Positions 33,574-48,680 of a stretch of 64,000 bases of DNA are shown here, piece by piece. The notes under the pieces were generated by a model. That model was not told the DNA's origin and did no database searches. It saw only the letters and a program-made list of their open reading frames with translations. Every line of letters begins with the position of its first letter. The stretch's first letter is position 1. A program made the position numbers and the translations under genes. The DNA is from Proteromonas lacertae (taxonomy: Eukaryota; Sar; Bigyra; Opalinata; Proteromonadidae), in the NCBI GenBank assembly GCA_002245135.1, contig NGBS01001160.1:372001-436000 (forward strand). The letters are read 5' to 3'.

Positions 33574-34824
33574 TTAATTATACATAATTCTTTTAAACTC
33601 TTCAAATAAAGGTTTAATTTGTGGAGTGTTTATAATAAACTTGTTATCAGTGGTATTATATTTCAATCCATAGTATTTTAGACCCAAGTTAATACAAAGT
33701 CCAGCATAACACCCATTCATTCCTGGAACAGATAAAAATTCAAAAACTATTGTGTTATAATCGCAAAATATAATATGACTCAATCCAGCACCATGTGGAG
33801 CAACAATAAGTTTAGCGTAAGTGAAAAATGTAAATACGTTGACTAAATCTTCATCTCCATTAAAAACAACAACTGATCTTTCTCCAAACATATTCTGCAA
33901 AGTCTTTAATAATTCATCATGATTAACAATTGATCTTACACCAGTTCTTTTAATCAGTACAACATCATACTTATGTTTAACATCGTTTATTGCTAATATT
34001 CTCTTTCTAATGTATGATCTGAATGATAAAACTTGAAGATAAGAAGGTGATCCTCCACATGGTCCTCTTTCTAATGATAAAAGATTCTTAGCATATATCT
34101 CTCCACTCACTAATCTTGTTCTGTTAAATCCTAAAAATACTAAATATTTCTTTATGAATTTTCCTGGAACATGAATTACTATCGACTTGTCTTTTAGTAA
34201 TTCATCAATATAATAACCAATTTTTGTTAAACACTCAACTATTGAATGAAAAACATAAATACCCCAATAATGCGAAATATCAATCACTTTATTAAATATT
34301 CTTATATCTTTTGTAGAATATATAATATTTGTAGGGATTCTTTGACATAAGCAAGCTCCTGCCGGACCTATATTCCAACATTTACTATGAATTGTACCAT
34401 ATCTACTAACTACTACATTTTTAAAACCAAATGCATATGTTGTAACGTTTATTTGGATGTAAAATTGTGTTGTATTAAACATATGAAGTATTTTGTTACT
34501 TATTATATAACCATTTCTTGATCTATTTAATAAACGATAATTTGTTCTAAAGATCAGAGGTGCATTTGACATATTACCTAGCTTATGAAAGTTTGCACAT
34601 GGATATTTACTTATTGTCTTATTACTACAAGAAGATGTTTGATGTGTTGATAAAATCTTGAATGAATTACTTAAAAAACGATCATCACTACTGAAATATA
34701 TATATCTATCAACTTTTTTACTATTTGCCGTAGATGTATTTTTAAATCTTCTGTTGCGATATAATGAACATATCAGCAAAAATAACGTTATAGCAATAAT
34801 ATAAACAATCAAACTTATAAACAT
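33574..34824 (-). CDS. GT61-family glycosyltransferase, type II membrane protein
   Basis: A 416-residue intron-free protein with an N-terminal membrane anchor (SLIVYIIAITLFLLICSLY) followed by a basic stretch (YRNRRFK), as in type II Golgi enzymes. The lumenal domain has many Cys and N-glycosylation sequons. Near its C-terminus it carries the GT61 motif APHGAGLSHIIFC, preceded by YDVVLIKRTGVRSIVN and followed by FEFLSVPG. It is clearly a different GT61 subgroup from the cluster at 7.6-12.9 kb: sequence outside the motif is unrelated and the motif has HGAGL instead of HGSGL. Donor and acceptor are unknown. It is probably a single intact gene with no sign of duplication. Confidence 0.85.
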   Translation of the reverse strand: MFISLIVYIIAITLFLLICSLYRNRRFKNTSTANSKKVDRYIYFSSDDRFLSNSFKILSTHQTSSCSNKTISKYPCANFHKLGNMSNAPLIFRTNYRLLNRSRNGYIISNKILHMFNTTQFYIQINVTTYAFGFKNVVVSRYGTIHSKCWNIGPAGACLCQRIPTNIIYSTKDIRIFNKVIDISHYWGIYVFHSIVECLTKIGYYIDELLKDKSIVIHVPGKFIKKYLVFLGFNRTRLVSGEIYAKNLLSLERGPCGGSPSYLQVLSFRSYIRKRILAINDVKHKYDVVLIKRTGVRSIVNHDELLKTLQNMFGERSVVVFNGDEDLVNVFTFFTYAKLIVAPHGAGLSHIIFCDYNTIVFEFLSVPGMNGCYAGLCINLGLKYYGLKYNTTDNKFIINTPQIKPLFEEFKRIMYN

Positions 34825-35136
34825 CTTTTATATAACAAGGATATACAAAAAGTGAACTTTTCAGAATCTTTCTTATATTTTTAATTTCCTATATCAAACT
34901 ACTTTGCTAATTTTTATATTAGAGTATAACACTTCCTATTGTATTTCAAGAAAGTATATATTGTGTTAACAATATTATAAGAATTTGACTAGTATTTGTT
35001 TAAATAAGTATTTTTGTGGTTATATGATAATAAAATATTACATATTTCCTGTAAATATAAATTATCACATCATACTAGATGTAAATTATTTTCTAAATCC
35101 AGAAACTTGAAGAAAAACAATAAAATAATATATTAT
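34825..35136. other. Intergenic region, no feature recognised
   Basis: This 312-bp A+T-rich gap lies between the GT61 start and the MSH2 stop, both on the minus strand. I find no open frame with coding character, no RNA gene and no clear promoter element apart from generic TATA-like runs. Confidence 0.5.
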
Positions 35137-37647
35137 TTATGCAAAAATCGCATCAATATTATTGTTATTATCATTAGTAATGTTTAATTGTACAAATTTC
35201 TTCAAATATTCTTGATTCTTCACACTATCTTCCTTATACTTTATAAGTTTTCTCATTTTATTCTTATTTTCACTCAATTCTTCTCCTTTTCTTTTAGCAT
35301 TCTCAATAACTTCATCAGGAAAACCAGTCAACAAACCAACATTAATTCCAAAAGATTCATCACATCTTCCATTCTCTATATTATACAACATTGTAATATT
35401 TTTATTATTATTATTACTATTACTATCATCAGAAACAATCCCACTAACATGCAAATTAACTACAACTTTTTCATCTTCATCTTCTATATCACACATTTCA
35501 TGAAAATGAGTTGCAAATAAACAATAACATTTTATCTCTTTTATTATATATTTAGATATTGACCAAGCTAATCCAAATCCATCATAAGTTGATGTTCCTC
35601 TTCCCAATTCATCAATTATTATCAACGAATTTTCATTCACAGATTTCAATATATTACTAGCTTCTACCATTTCACTCATAAAAGTACTAATTCCTTTCAA
35701 CTGAATATCACCAGCTCCAATTCTTGCATATATACTATCAATAATAGAAACTACAGCACTAGAAGCAGGAATATAACTTCCAATTTGACTCATTACAATT
35801 AATAATCCCAATTCTCTTATATAAGTACTTTTACCACCCATATTTGGACCACTTATTATTAAGAATCTTTTATCTTTTTTATTCAATGAATAATTATTAC
35901 TTATAAATTCCATATCATCTTGACATTCTAATATTGGATGTCTACTTTCAAATATTTCTATTTCATTTCCCATATCCTTTATTTCTGGACAAACGTATTC
36001 ATTTCTAGCATTCTTTACACACAAACTGAAACTAATTATTACATCTAAATGAGATAAGATTGAACTTGACTTTTCAAAGTACTTTGTATATTTTACTGTT
36101 TCTTCCAAGATTTCTTTAATCAAACTACTCTGTAATGATTCATATTCTTTCTTTATTTCACTATATCTTTCATTAGCATCTTGTAAACCACCATTTCCTT
36201 TAGTAGTGAACAAAACACCACTTAACTTTTGTACACTTAAAACAATTACTTTTGGATTATTTCTAATCAGTTTATCATTCTTTGCTGGTATTCTAAATAT
36301 ATATCCATATATTTTATTATTATCGCATTTTAAATCTAAGTCTTTGCCCCAGCTACTTTTAGCATTATTACATATATTCATTATTTCATTATACACTTTC
36401 TGTTTATCACTATATATCTCCATTAATTGTTCATTACAGTTTGGATTGATTAAAAATCTATTACAATTTATATGTTTATTTATTAATTTATACTCTGGTT
36501 CTGGCTGATTCAATGCTTCCATATCAATATTCTGTTCAAATAAATCTTCATAACCTTTTAATCCTTGGATTGTTTCAGTTAAATCATTATAATAAACAGA
36601 TTCTAATAATTCTTTATCTTCTCCATCATAATTTTCAATTAAAGACTAATAATTCAATATATATATATATATACTTTTAAAGTAGATAATTTACTACAAA
36701 ACATATACAATGAATATAAATCTTGTACTTTAATATTAGTTTGTCTTTCCAATTTTCTACTTAATAGCGTCAAATCAGGTGTTGATTTTAAACAACTATT
36801 AATCACAGCATCTCTTAATACTGAATCATTCACAAATATTGTAACTAACTTTTGCCTTGTTATTATTTCTTCTTTATTCTTTAATGGTTGTCTTATCCAT
36901 TGCTTTAATAATCTTTCTCCTATTGACTTTGTAAATGTATTGTTTAAAACATCAAATAAACTGGAAATACATTTGGATGATTTTGAATTATTTTCTGTTG
37001 GATTTGGTAATAGATTTAAAGCTTTTATTGCAGCTGCGTCTAATTTCATGTAATTGTTGAAATTTAATGATTTTATGACAAAATGACCTAAATAATCTAA
37101 GTCTTTTAATAAATCATTGTGACTGATTAATCCACTAATGGCTTTAGCACAATTTACTTGAGAAATGATTGGATTGTATATATTACTGTCATTATTAGTT
37201 AAATGGTTTATATCTTCTGCTATATTGGTGGTTGAATACGTTCTAGTTCATAGAATTATATTATTTATACGATAATTTAACTGTACTTATTTGAATATTC
37301 AAATCTTCACAAATTGTGAAGAATCTCTTACCAATTCCTTTTGTTAAATCACCTATTCATACATAAATATAAACTCTTTAACTATACAATTTATTATTAC
37401 ATCACTAACACTTTGATTTATTATAATGTTTTCAAAAACAGATAATCCATCATCATCCAGAAATTCACAACTAGCATTTATTAAATAAATAGAATAATAC
37501 ACATGTATTTCAGATGGGCTCATTCTAATTGCTATTCCAAGTTCTAGTGTTCCTGTCTGGAATTATATAACTAAAATATAATACTTTCAAATAGCAGGCA
37601 CAAACCCTCTTACATAAATCTAAATTCTCTTCTTCTTTCTTACTCAT
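35137..37647 (-). CDS. MSH2: MSH2 mismatch-repair protein lacking domain I
   Basis: Introns 37557-37584, 37353-37387, 37243-37270 and 36646-36674 give 796 residues. The connector domain begins almost at once (TLELGIAIRMSPSEI ... CEFLDDDGLSVFENI). The core MKLDAAAIKALNLLPN and LLKQWIRQPLKNKEEI, the clamp, and the ATPase follow: GPNMGGKSTYIRE (Walker A), GAGDIQLKGISTFM, IIDELGRGTSTYDG (Walker B/signature) and THFHEMCDI. These match MSH2 rather than MSH3-6. Human MSH2 has 934 residues; the missing part is essentially the N-terminal mismatch-binding domain I, since only ~20 residues precede the connector. No upstream exon is visible before 37647. MSH4 and MSH5 naturally lack domain I, but the core sequence reads as MSH2. 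A canonical E2F-type site lies 17 bp upstream. Confidence 0.85.
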
Positions 37648-37663
37648 TCAACAAAAATTCAAA

Positions 37664-37673
37664 TTCGCGCCAA
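37664..37673 (-). promoter_or_regulatory. E2F/DP-type site upstream of MSH2
   Basis: TTGGCGCGAA on the minus strand is an exact match to the classical E2F consensus. It stands out as a G+C island in very A+T-rich sequence, 17 bp upstream of the MSH2 start codon. MSH2 is an established E2F/S-phase-type target in several eukaryotes; function here is inferred. Confidence 0.55.
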
Positions 37674-37840
37674 TCAAAAAATACAGATAATACACTGTAT
37701 TTGTATTAAAAAAATAGAATGGTATTATAATGCAGATATAGATGATAATATACATGTTTATGAATAAAACATATACAGAATAATAATAGCAACAAAATAA
37801 TAAATTTCTAAATCATTCATTCAACATTGAAGAATTCTTT

Positions 37841-38105
37841 TCACAATTCCTTCATTTCTTCTTCTGATATTCCATTTAGTTTTATTATTCCAATCGATGA
37901 AAATGTTTTTAAGAATGATTTTAATTCAGATTTATCTACATTTCCTTTTACTATTATTAATAATTATTCTAAACAATCAAACACTTTTACATTTCAACAT
38001 CATTTGCATTGATAATTTCATATCATCTTTTACTCTTTCTTTTATCTAATCAGTATATATCAATCAAAATACATCAATATCACAAGATAATATTGATGAT
38101 AGCAT
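37841..38105 (-). CDS. Small protein of unknown function
   Basis: Three short exons joined by introns 38046-38072 (27 nt, GTAT..TAG) and 37951-37984 (34 nt, GTGT..TAG) encode about 67 residues: MLSSILSCDID, then IKERVKDDMKLSMQMMLK, then IKGNVDKSELKSFLKTFSSI and ISEEEMKEL before TGA. The middle resembles a single degenerate EF-hand-like helix-loop-helix (GNVDKSELKSF), but it is too short to assign. A +1 continuation after the TGA is open for a further ~10 codons. Support is the codon-like composition, two plausible introns and an ATTCGTTTC-type element 47 bp upstream. Confidence 0.4.
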
Positions 38106-38476
38106 AACATCTAAGAAAAACAACTTTGTAACTGATTATTGTTTCAAAATTTTAATCGTTTCAATTTTCATTTTTTCTCATTTTAAAGTCAAACAAGCAT
38201 TATTGATGTTGAAAAGCTAGTAGAATTGAAAATATAGATATGTTTTTATCGAGTATAGGTGTATTTCTCTATTAGTTTGTAGATTATTCCTCAAAACTCT
38301 TAAAACAAGGTTATAATAGATATATTAATGCAGCTTTCAAAGTAAGAAGGTGCAATAGGATTAATAGTACTACTATGAGAATTACATGTCACATGTATTG
38401 TGGTGTATTTTCAAAATTACAACAGTCAAAAAATTCAAAAATTCAAATTTCAAATCCATCACTTTTGATAAAAAAG
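38106..38476. other. Divergent intergenic region upstream of topoisomerase II
   Basis: Contains TTAATCGTTTC at 38152-38162. From 38276 to 38476 there is an open 67-codon frame in phase with the topoisomerase II ATG, basic and hydrophobic in character (e.g. KLLKQGYNRYINAAFKVRRC). It follows a TATTAG acceptor-like sequence. It may be an alternative N-terminal extension or merely an open 5' leader; I could not find a convincing donor for a first exon. Confidence 0.35.
38152..38162. promoter_or_regulatory. ATATTCGTTTC-like element
   Basis: TTAATCGTTTC lies 47 bp upstream of the small gene start on the minus strand; it could also serve topoisomerase II. Confidence 0.3.
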
Positions 38477-41400
38477 ATGTCTACGGATGCTCCTGGTGGA
38501 AGAGATTTATCAGAAATTGAGTCAATTAGAACATATTCTATTGCGTCCTGATACTTACAGTACGAAGTTACTCAATATATTTTGATAGTTGGATCAACTG
38601 AACGAACTGAACAGAAATTATGGGTTTGTGAAAATGAAAGAGTTCAATTATAGAGAGATATCATACGTATACATCTTCAGTTCGATTTATCTTTTAGGTT
38701 GAAGGTCTGTACAAGATATTCGATGAAATTATTGTCAATGCTGCAGATAATAAGCAAAGAGACTCATCAATGAACACCATTAAAGTATATTACCCACATT
38801 TTTATCAAATTAGGTTGAAATTAATAAAGAATCAAACAAAATCAGTGTATGGAATAATGGTAAAGGTATTCCAATTACAAAACACAAAGAATACAACATA
38901 TATGTTCCAGAATTGATCTTTGGTCAATTATTAACCTCAAGTAATTACAATGATGATAAAAAGAAAGTCACTGGTGGAAGAAATGGTTATGGTGCAAAAT
39001 TGACCAATATTTTCTCTAAAGAATTCATAGTTGAAACTTGCGATGGATCAAATCACCGTCATTACTACCAAAAATTCAAAAATAATATGCAAAATAAGGA
39101 AGATCCAGTAATTACAACAGTTAAAGGTGAAAAGGATTACACTAAAATCACATTTAGTCCAGATTTAGCTCGTTTTGGTATGACTGAATTAGAAGACGAT
39201 ATTATCGCATTAATGTACAAGAGAGTGTATGATTTAGCTGGTATTTTGAGCAATGTGAAAGTCTATTTAAATGGAAACTTGCTCAAGATTAAAGATTTTG
39301 GAGGATATGTTAGTTTATATAGCATTGGAACTGAACCAATTTATATTAAGCTAAGTGAAAGATGGGAAATAGCTGCCTCTGTAACTGATGGTACATTTCG
39401 ACAGGTTAGTTTTGTGAATAGTATTTGTACTACTAAAGGAGGACAACATGTTAATTATATAGCTGACCAAATATGTGATTATGGATTAAAAATAATACAA
39501 AAAGAATTTAAAAAGAATAAGATTGTTAAAGCACATCATTTGAAGAACTATTTATGTTTATTTGTGAATTGTTTAATCGAAAATCCATCATTCGATTCAC
39601 AAACCAAAGAAACATTAACTACAAGGCCAAAATCATTTGGCAGTGATCCACAATTACCCAAACAATTCCTCGATAAACTATGTGGCAAAGGTGGATTAAT
39701 AGAAGCAGTTAAAAACATGGGCACAATTTAAACAAACTGCAGAATTAAAGAAGAAAGGAGGAACTAAAACAACTCGATTATTAGGAATATCTAAATTAGA
39801 TGATGCAAATTGTGCTGGTACTAGAAACAGTGATAAATGCACATTGATATTGACTGAAGGTGATTCTGCCTAAAGCATTTGCTGTATCTGGATTGAGTAT
39901 TGTTGGTAGAGATTATTATGGTATATTCCCATTAAGAGGTAAACTGTTGAATGTAAGAGATGCTAGTCATGATCAGATTATAAAGAATGAAGAAATACAG
40001 AAATATAGTGAAGATATTAGGTTTGAAATATGGTCAGAAATATACTGATACTAAGAGTTTAAGATATGGTTCATTAATGATAATGGCAGATCAAGATTTC
40101 GATGGTTCACATATTAAAGGACTGTTAGTGAACTTTATACATACATTCTGGCCAAGTCTATTACATTGTAAAGGATTCTTAAAACAATTTATCACACCAA
40201 TTGTTAAAGTTACTAAGAATAAGCAAAGTATTACATTCTATACAATGCAAGAATATGAGACTTGGTTTGAAGAACATAATGAAGGTAAAGGATGGACCAT
40301 TAAATATTACAAAGGTCTAGGTACTTCATCAGCTAAAGAAGCATCAAGAATATTTCAGTGATTTAGATACTCATATTATACCATTCTCATATAATGAAGA
40401 TAGAGATTCTGATTTGATTAAAATGGCATTTGAGAAGAAGAAAGTAGCTGAAAGAAAGGAATGGATTAATAATTTCCACCAAGGTGATTATGTTAATTAT
40501 AAACTTGGTAAAATGGATTATGATAAGTTTATTAATAAAGAATTAATTCAATTCTCTATCTATGATAATAGTAGATCAATTCCTAGCTTTGTAGATGGAT
40601 TTAAACCAGCGCAAAGGAAAATATTATTTGGTGCATTTAAACGTAATTTAAAGTCTGAAATTAAAGTTGCTCAATTAACTGGTTATGTCTCTGAGCATGC
40701 TGCTTATCATCATGGTGATGCTAGTTTAGCATGGTACTATAGTAGGAATGGCACAGAACTTTGTAGGTAGTAATAATATTAATTTATTATATCCATCAGG
40801 TCAATTTGGTACAAGATTATTAGGTGGTAAAGATAGTGCAAGTCCTCGTTATATTTATACGCGATTAGAGAAGATCGCAAGATTAATATTCCATCCAGAT
40901 GATGATGCTGTATTGAAACTATCTAACTGATGATGGTCAAAGTGTTGAACCTGAATGGTATGTACCAGTAATACCAATGATATTAGTAAATGGATGTGAA
41001 GGTATTGGTACAGGATGGTCTACTTATATACCTAACTATAGTCCTAATGATATTATTAAGAATATTAGATTAAAACTATCTGGACAAGAGATGGAAGAAA
41101 TGAGACCTTGGTATAAAGGTTTTAAAGGAATAATTGAAGAGAAAACAAAGTTAACTTATACTGTTCATGGTAGAATAGATAGAATTAATGAAACTACGGT
41201 AAGAATCACTGAATTACCTATTAAGAAATGGACTCAAGATTATAAACAATTTTTAGAAACAATGATGGGTGCAAATGATAAATCAAAAACAGCTAAAATT
41301 AAAGATTTCAAAGAGAACCATACTGATACTAAAGTCGATTTTGTTATTACTTTAACACCAGAACAAATGTCTCAAGCTGAAGCTGATGGTTTAGAGAAAT

Positions 41401-43409
41401 ATTTTAAGACTGATAGTAGTTTAGCTACTTCAAATATGAATGTATTTGATGCAGAAGGTCATATTAAGAAATATGTTAATCCATTAGATATGATTGAAGA
41501 TTTCTTCCCAATAAGAATTGAATATTATCAAAAGAGAAAAGATCATTTATTGAGTGTATTAGAAGATGATAGAAAGAAGACGAGTAATAAAGTTAGATTC
41601 ATATTATCAGTAGTAAATGATGAATTGAAAGTACATAAGAGAAAAGCAATTGATATATGTAATGATATGAATAGAATGAAGTTTGATTTAATATATCCAA
41701 AATCTAAAGCAAAAGTTGTTGGTGGAGATAATGAAGAGAATAAGAATCAAGATGAAGGAGATGCTAATAATGATGAAAATGATGAATTAAGTAAAGAATT
41801 ATCAAAGAATGATTTAATAAGAGGATATGATTATTTATTATCAATGAAAATCAGCACATTAACTAAAGAAAGAGTTGAACAATTACAAAAAGAATTACAA
41901 GAGAAAGAACAAGCTGTAGCATCATTAAGAGCATCAACACCTACTCAATTATGGTTAAAGGATTTACAATCTTTAGAAGATGGTTTAGAAGAGATGAAAG
42001 CATATGAAGATAATATTGAGAAATCAATTAATAAAGCAAGAAAAGAACATAGAAGAAAGAATGGAGGTAATTATGATGATTGGGAAGATAATGATTATGA
42101 ATTTGAATATAAGAAAAGTACCACAACAAAAACCACTTCTACTACTAGAAAACCAAGAGCTAATAGTAGAACAAAGAAAGATACTGCAGCTATTACTACT
42201 ACATCTGTTAAAACAGAGAAAATTGTACCAATATTGCCAATTGCTGGAATTCTTACTGCTAATAGTATGAATAATGATGAAGATGAAGATGATGATGATA
42301 TTGTTGTGAAAAAATCAAAGAAAACAACCAAATCATCTTCAGCAACAACTACTACTACTGCTGGTAGAAGAGGTAGAAAACCAAGAGAAGAATATGAATT
42401 TGATGATGAAGAAGAAGAAGAGGAAGATGTCAATATCTCTGATATATTAGAAGATGATGATGATGATGAAGATGCAATGGAAGAAACATTTGATGATGAT
42501 GAAGAGATATTTACTAAACCAAAGAAAATAACAACAACAACAACATCAAGATCAAAACCAAAGAAAGAAGAATTGTTAGAATTAGAAGCTGAAGAAGATA
42601 ATGAATATCCATTAAATGATGAACCACCTCCAATCATGGATGATTATGAAGAAGAGGAAGAAGAAGAATTACCAAAACCTAAACCAAAAAGAGCACCACG
42701 TAAACCAAAGATCGAGAAGATGGAGATAGAGAATGATGATGATGATGATGATGAAGTAATATTACCTAAATCAATACCTAAATCTAAACCAACAGCTGAT
42801 AAACCAAAGAGACAACCAAGAAAACCAAAAGCAAAGAAGATTGAAGAAGAAGAAGAAGAAGATGATGATGATGTAGAAACATTTAATGATGAAGATGACG
42901 AAATAATTAAACCAAAACCAAAGACTACTAGAAAAACAACAACAACAACAACAACAAAATCTAAATATAATTATAGTGATGAAGATGAGGATGTTAGTGA
43001 TGTTGAATTATCAGATGTTGAATTCAATGATGATGATGATGATGAAATATTGACTAAACCAAAGAAACAAACTAAATTAAAGACTAATACATCACCTAAA
43101 GAGAAAGAAGTAAAACCAAAACAACCAAGAAAACCAAGAACAAAGAAAGAAAATATTCCACCATCTAATAAAGTAGTATCATCTACAACAAGTGGATCTG
43201 AAAAATTGAAGATTAAAAAAGACTTAAATAAACCAATTATTAAGAAACCATCAGTCTTTGATATTTCTGACGATGAAGAGAGTGAGTTAGAGACTTTAGC
43301 TCAAAGAATAAGAGGAAAGAAGTTTGAAATATCTCCAATTAAAAAGAAGATAAAGGCTGGAAATTCAGTTGACTATGAGTTAGAAGACGATGATGAAGAT
43401 TTTGAATAA
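38477..43409 (+). CDS. TOP2: DNA topoisomerase II
   Basis: ATP-dependent type IIA topoisomerase. Introns lie at 38560-38588, 38667-38697 and 38785-38813. The GHKL ATPase shows [31 protein letters not shown] and [18 protein letters not shown] shows LTEGDSAKA (near residue 431) and [13 protein letters not shown]. The breakage-reunion domain carries [12 protein letters not shown] with the catalytic Tyr (near 759), followed by [13 protein letters not shown] and GIGTGWST. A ~570-residue tail is made of alternating acidic runs and Lys/Pro/Arg-rich blocks. Conserved segments are separated by eight single-base discontinuities (about 38522, 38651, 39711-39717, 39871, 40001-40003, 40347, 40732, 40919), each net +1. 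Counting each as one extra base yields exactly 1,612 codons. Whether the gene is real and frameshifted or the assembly is wrong is open. Confidence 0.9.
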
Positions 43410-43568
43410 ATGTAGAATTTATTCTTTATTTTGTTATTTTTTCTTTTATTTCCTTTTTAACCTTTCTTTTTATAATGAATTGTGCTTGTTAGGCATTTTA
43501 CTATGAAATGACTGTCAAAAAGAAGTAATTTACACTCATAATTCGTCATTTTGATTTTTTGATTGATA

Positions 43569-46771
<3,203 letters not shown>

Positions 46772-46834
46772 TGCAATTTTGATCATTAGATATATGTTTT
46801 TCTTGCTTTTTTGTTTTTCGAGCCTCAAGCCAAA

Positions 46835-47482
46835 ATGATTTATTCTTCAATTTTTCTCTTTATCTGTTTGGTTTTATGTGATGATAAGTTGATTAAACCA
46901 TCTATTAGGACTTTAGAAGAAGGAATAGAGTTGACAAATATTGAAATGGGAAATGAACAAGTTCATTTGTATGACTCTTATTAATTGGTATGTAGATTTC
47001 GTTTGGAAACGCATTCTAATACATGTTACGAAATAAAATTATCATATTCAGCTTCTATACCGACTAATTTCGTTATGGATCTCAGAATATCAGATATGAC
47101 ACATACGCTCAATACTAAAAACATATTGGACACTAATCAATTATCATTCTGCACAGATTCTGCTAATGCAGTTATTTTACCTGGATCAGGTGTATTCATA
47201 TATTTTTGTTATTTATTATAATTATAGATACACACATATGAAACATTGTTGTATGTAACGTACAATGAACTTAGTCCCTCTATTATTCCCACTTATAATC
47301 AACAAAAGAGAACTTATAATTTACTTCTAACACCAAAAATTAATGGTTTACCAAATAATATTCCTATTTTTATAGGTATAATTGTTATATTTAAGTAAAT
47401 AGTGAAATCAATATGGATTTTATTTTTTGCTTGTTTATTTTTCCCTCTAATTTATCGTTATTATTTCTATGGAACATTTTAA
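46835..47482 (+). CDS. Type I membrane protein of unknown function
   Basis: Three introns (46969-46995, 47192-47227, 47376-47402; 27, 36 and 27 nt) give 185 residues. The N-terminus (MIYSSIFLFICLVLC) is a signal peptide. A ~135-residue lumenal domain with two or three Cys follows (RLETHSNTCYEIKLSYSAS ... LSFCTDSANAVILPGSG ... TYETLLYVTYNE). Near the C-terminus a hydrophobic segment (SIWILFFACLFFPLIYRYYF) forms a single transmembrane helix with a very short tail. The architecture would fit a small ER protein such as a GPI-mannosyltransferase accessory subunit (PIG-X/Pbn1 type), but I see no diagnostic motif and do not claim it. Splicing all three introns keeps one frame throughout. Confidence 0.6.
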
Positions 47483-47538
47483 ACTTAATTAGAATTTATA
47501 AATACATAAAGAATATTTAATTTTTTAAAATTGTGTAT

Positions 47539-48523
47539 TTAAATTATCAAATTTAATCCAAAATTTGCTCCTATCATTTTTGGTTCATTTCCTATAAACC
47601 AATTCATTTTTCCACTCAAACTAGTAGTAGTATCAAAATCATAATTCCATCCCAAAGATGCAATATTATCTGTACCAAAACTAGTGGTTACTTTCAAATT
47701 ATCAGTTACATTATGTTGATATGCAACTTCAATCGGAATTGTTCTATCTTTCACTTTTACTACAGGATTTGGAATGGTTATATTTACAGCAGCAACAGAT
47801 GATATAATATCAACAGGAGTAGTAATTAATGAGATTCCAATATCATAATTATTATTAAATGTAACAATTGTTGATAATGAAGATGGTTCTATAAATGATT
47901 TCTCTTTTGAATTATCATCAGATTGATCTACTGTTGGTATGTAAAAAGCAAATAAATTTGAAGATAAATTTACACAATCTATATGTTCATATATCTTTGT
48001 ATTATAATTTAAAGCTGAACCAATACCACAATTGCCATATCGATAAATACTTTGAAAATGTGTGAAGCCAGATAAAGCATCTAATGAAAAAGAGAAGAGA
48101 AAATTGTTGCTTTTGTATTTCAAACCTGGTTCTATTACAGATGTGGCTTTCTTGGGATTCTTTGAATTGATTAAAGTTCTAGTTAATTAAAACAAAACAG
48201 TATATACTTGCAAGTTACATCAATGTTCGGTAGCAGATTATGAAATACTGTTGAAGAGGAAAAATTGTATTTTTCATCAAGACTAAAGTCATTAATTTCA
48301 ATTTCAGGTGTTGTATAATTTAAACCATAAGAATATGATGTTAAATCACTATCAACACTAGATATACCATTTCCAATAAACATCTATTTCATAAATACTA
48401 TAATAATACTATAGATGGTGTTAATTGCTTCATAAAGAAAAGCTTCACACCTGAAATGACAGTTCTGTTTAGCAAAATATCAATTTTATCTCTTAAAGTG
48501 GTGTATTCATTTATATCCTTCAT
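47539..48523 (-). CDS. Mitochondrial porin-family beta barrel (Tom40-like or VDAC)
   Basis: Introns of 26 and 29 nt (near 48386-48411 and 48182-48210) give 309 residues. A short N-terminal helix (MKDINEYTTLRDKIDILLNR) is followed by alternating amphipathic strands ending in a hydrophobic C-terminal strand (KMIGANFGLNLII), the pattern of the Porin_3 family. The opening strand ISGVKLFFMKQLTPSIMFIGNG resembles Tom40 (G-x-K-x-x-x-x-K-x-L-S-P) more than VDAC, and length is compatible with either. It would form the protein-import pore or the metabolite channel of the mitochondrial outer membrane. SAM50, which assembles such barrels, lies 30 kb away. No frame anomaly. Confidence 0.65.
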
Positions 48524-48680
48524 TTTGAAGAAGAATAATAATTAATACACTATAATACACATACAAAATACATTAAAAGCATGTATTTCTTTTTTTCTTT
48601 ATCTACACACAATTATAAACAATTTAATATAATTATAATATGTATATTATAAAAGAATACAAAAAATATTTATTAAATAT
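48524..48680. other. Intergenic, A+T-rich
   Basis: This 157-bp gap between two minus-strand genes (porin start, zinc-ribbon gene stop) has no recognised feature. Confidence 0.4.

Noticed and set aside
38477-40930. Programmed frameshifting at stop codons as in Euplotes
   Set aside because: Only some of the +1 sites coincide with a stop in the zero frame, and there is no shared slippery codon, so a stop-dependent mechanism does not fit as a general explanation.
42095-42637. A 180-codon Ser/Val-rich open frame on the minus strand
   Set aside because: Antisense shadow of the acidic/basic tail of topoisomerase II.
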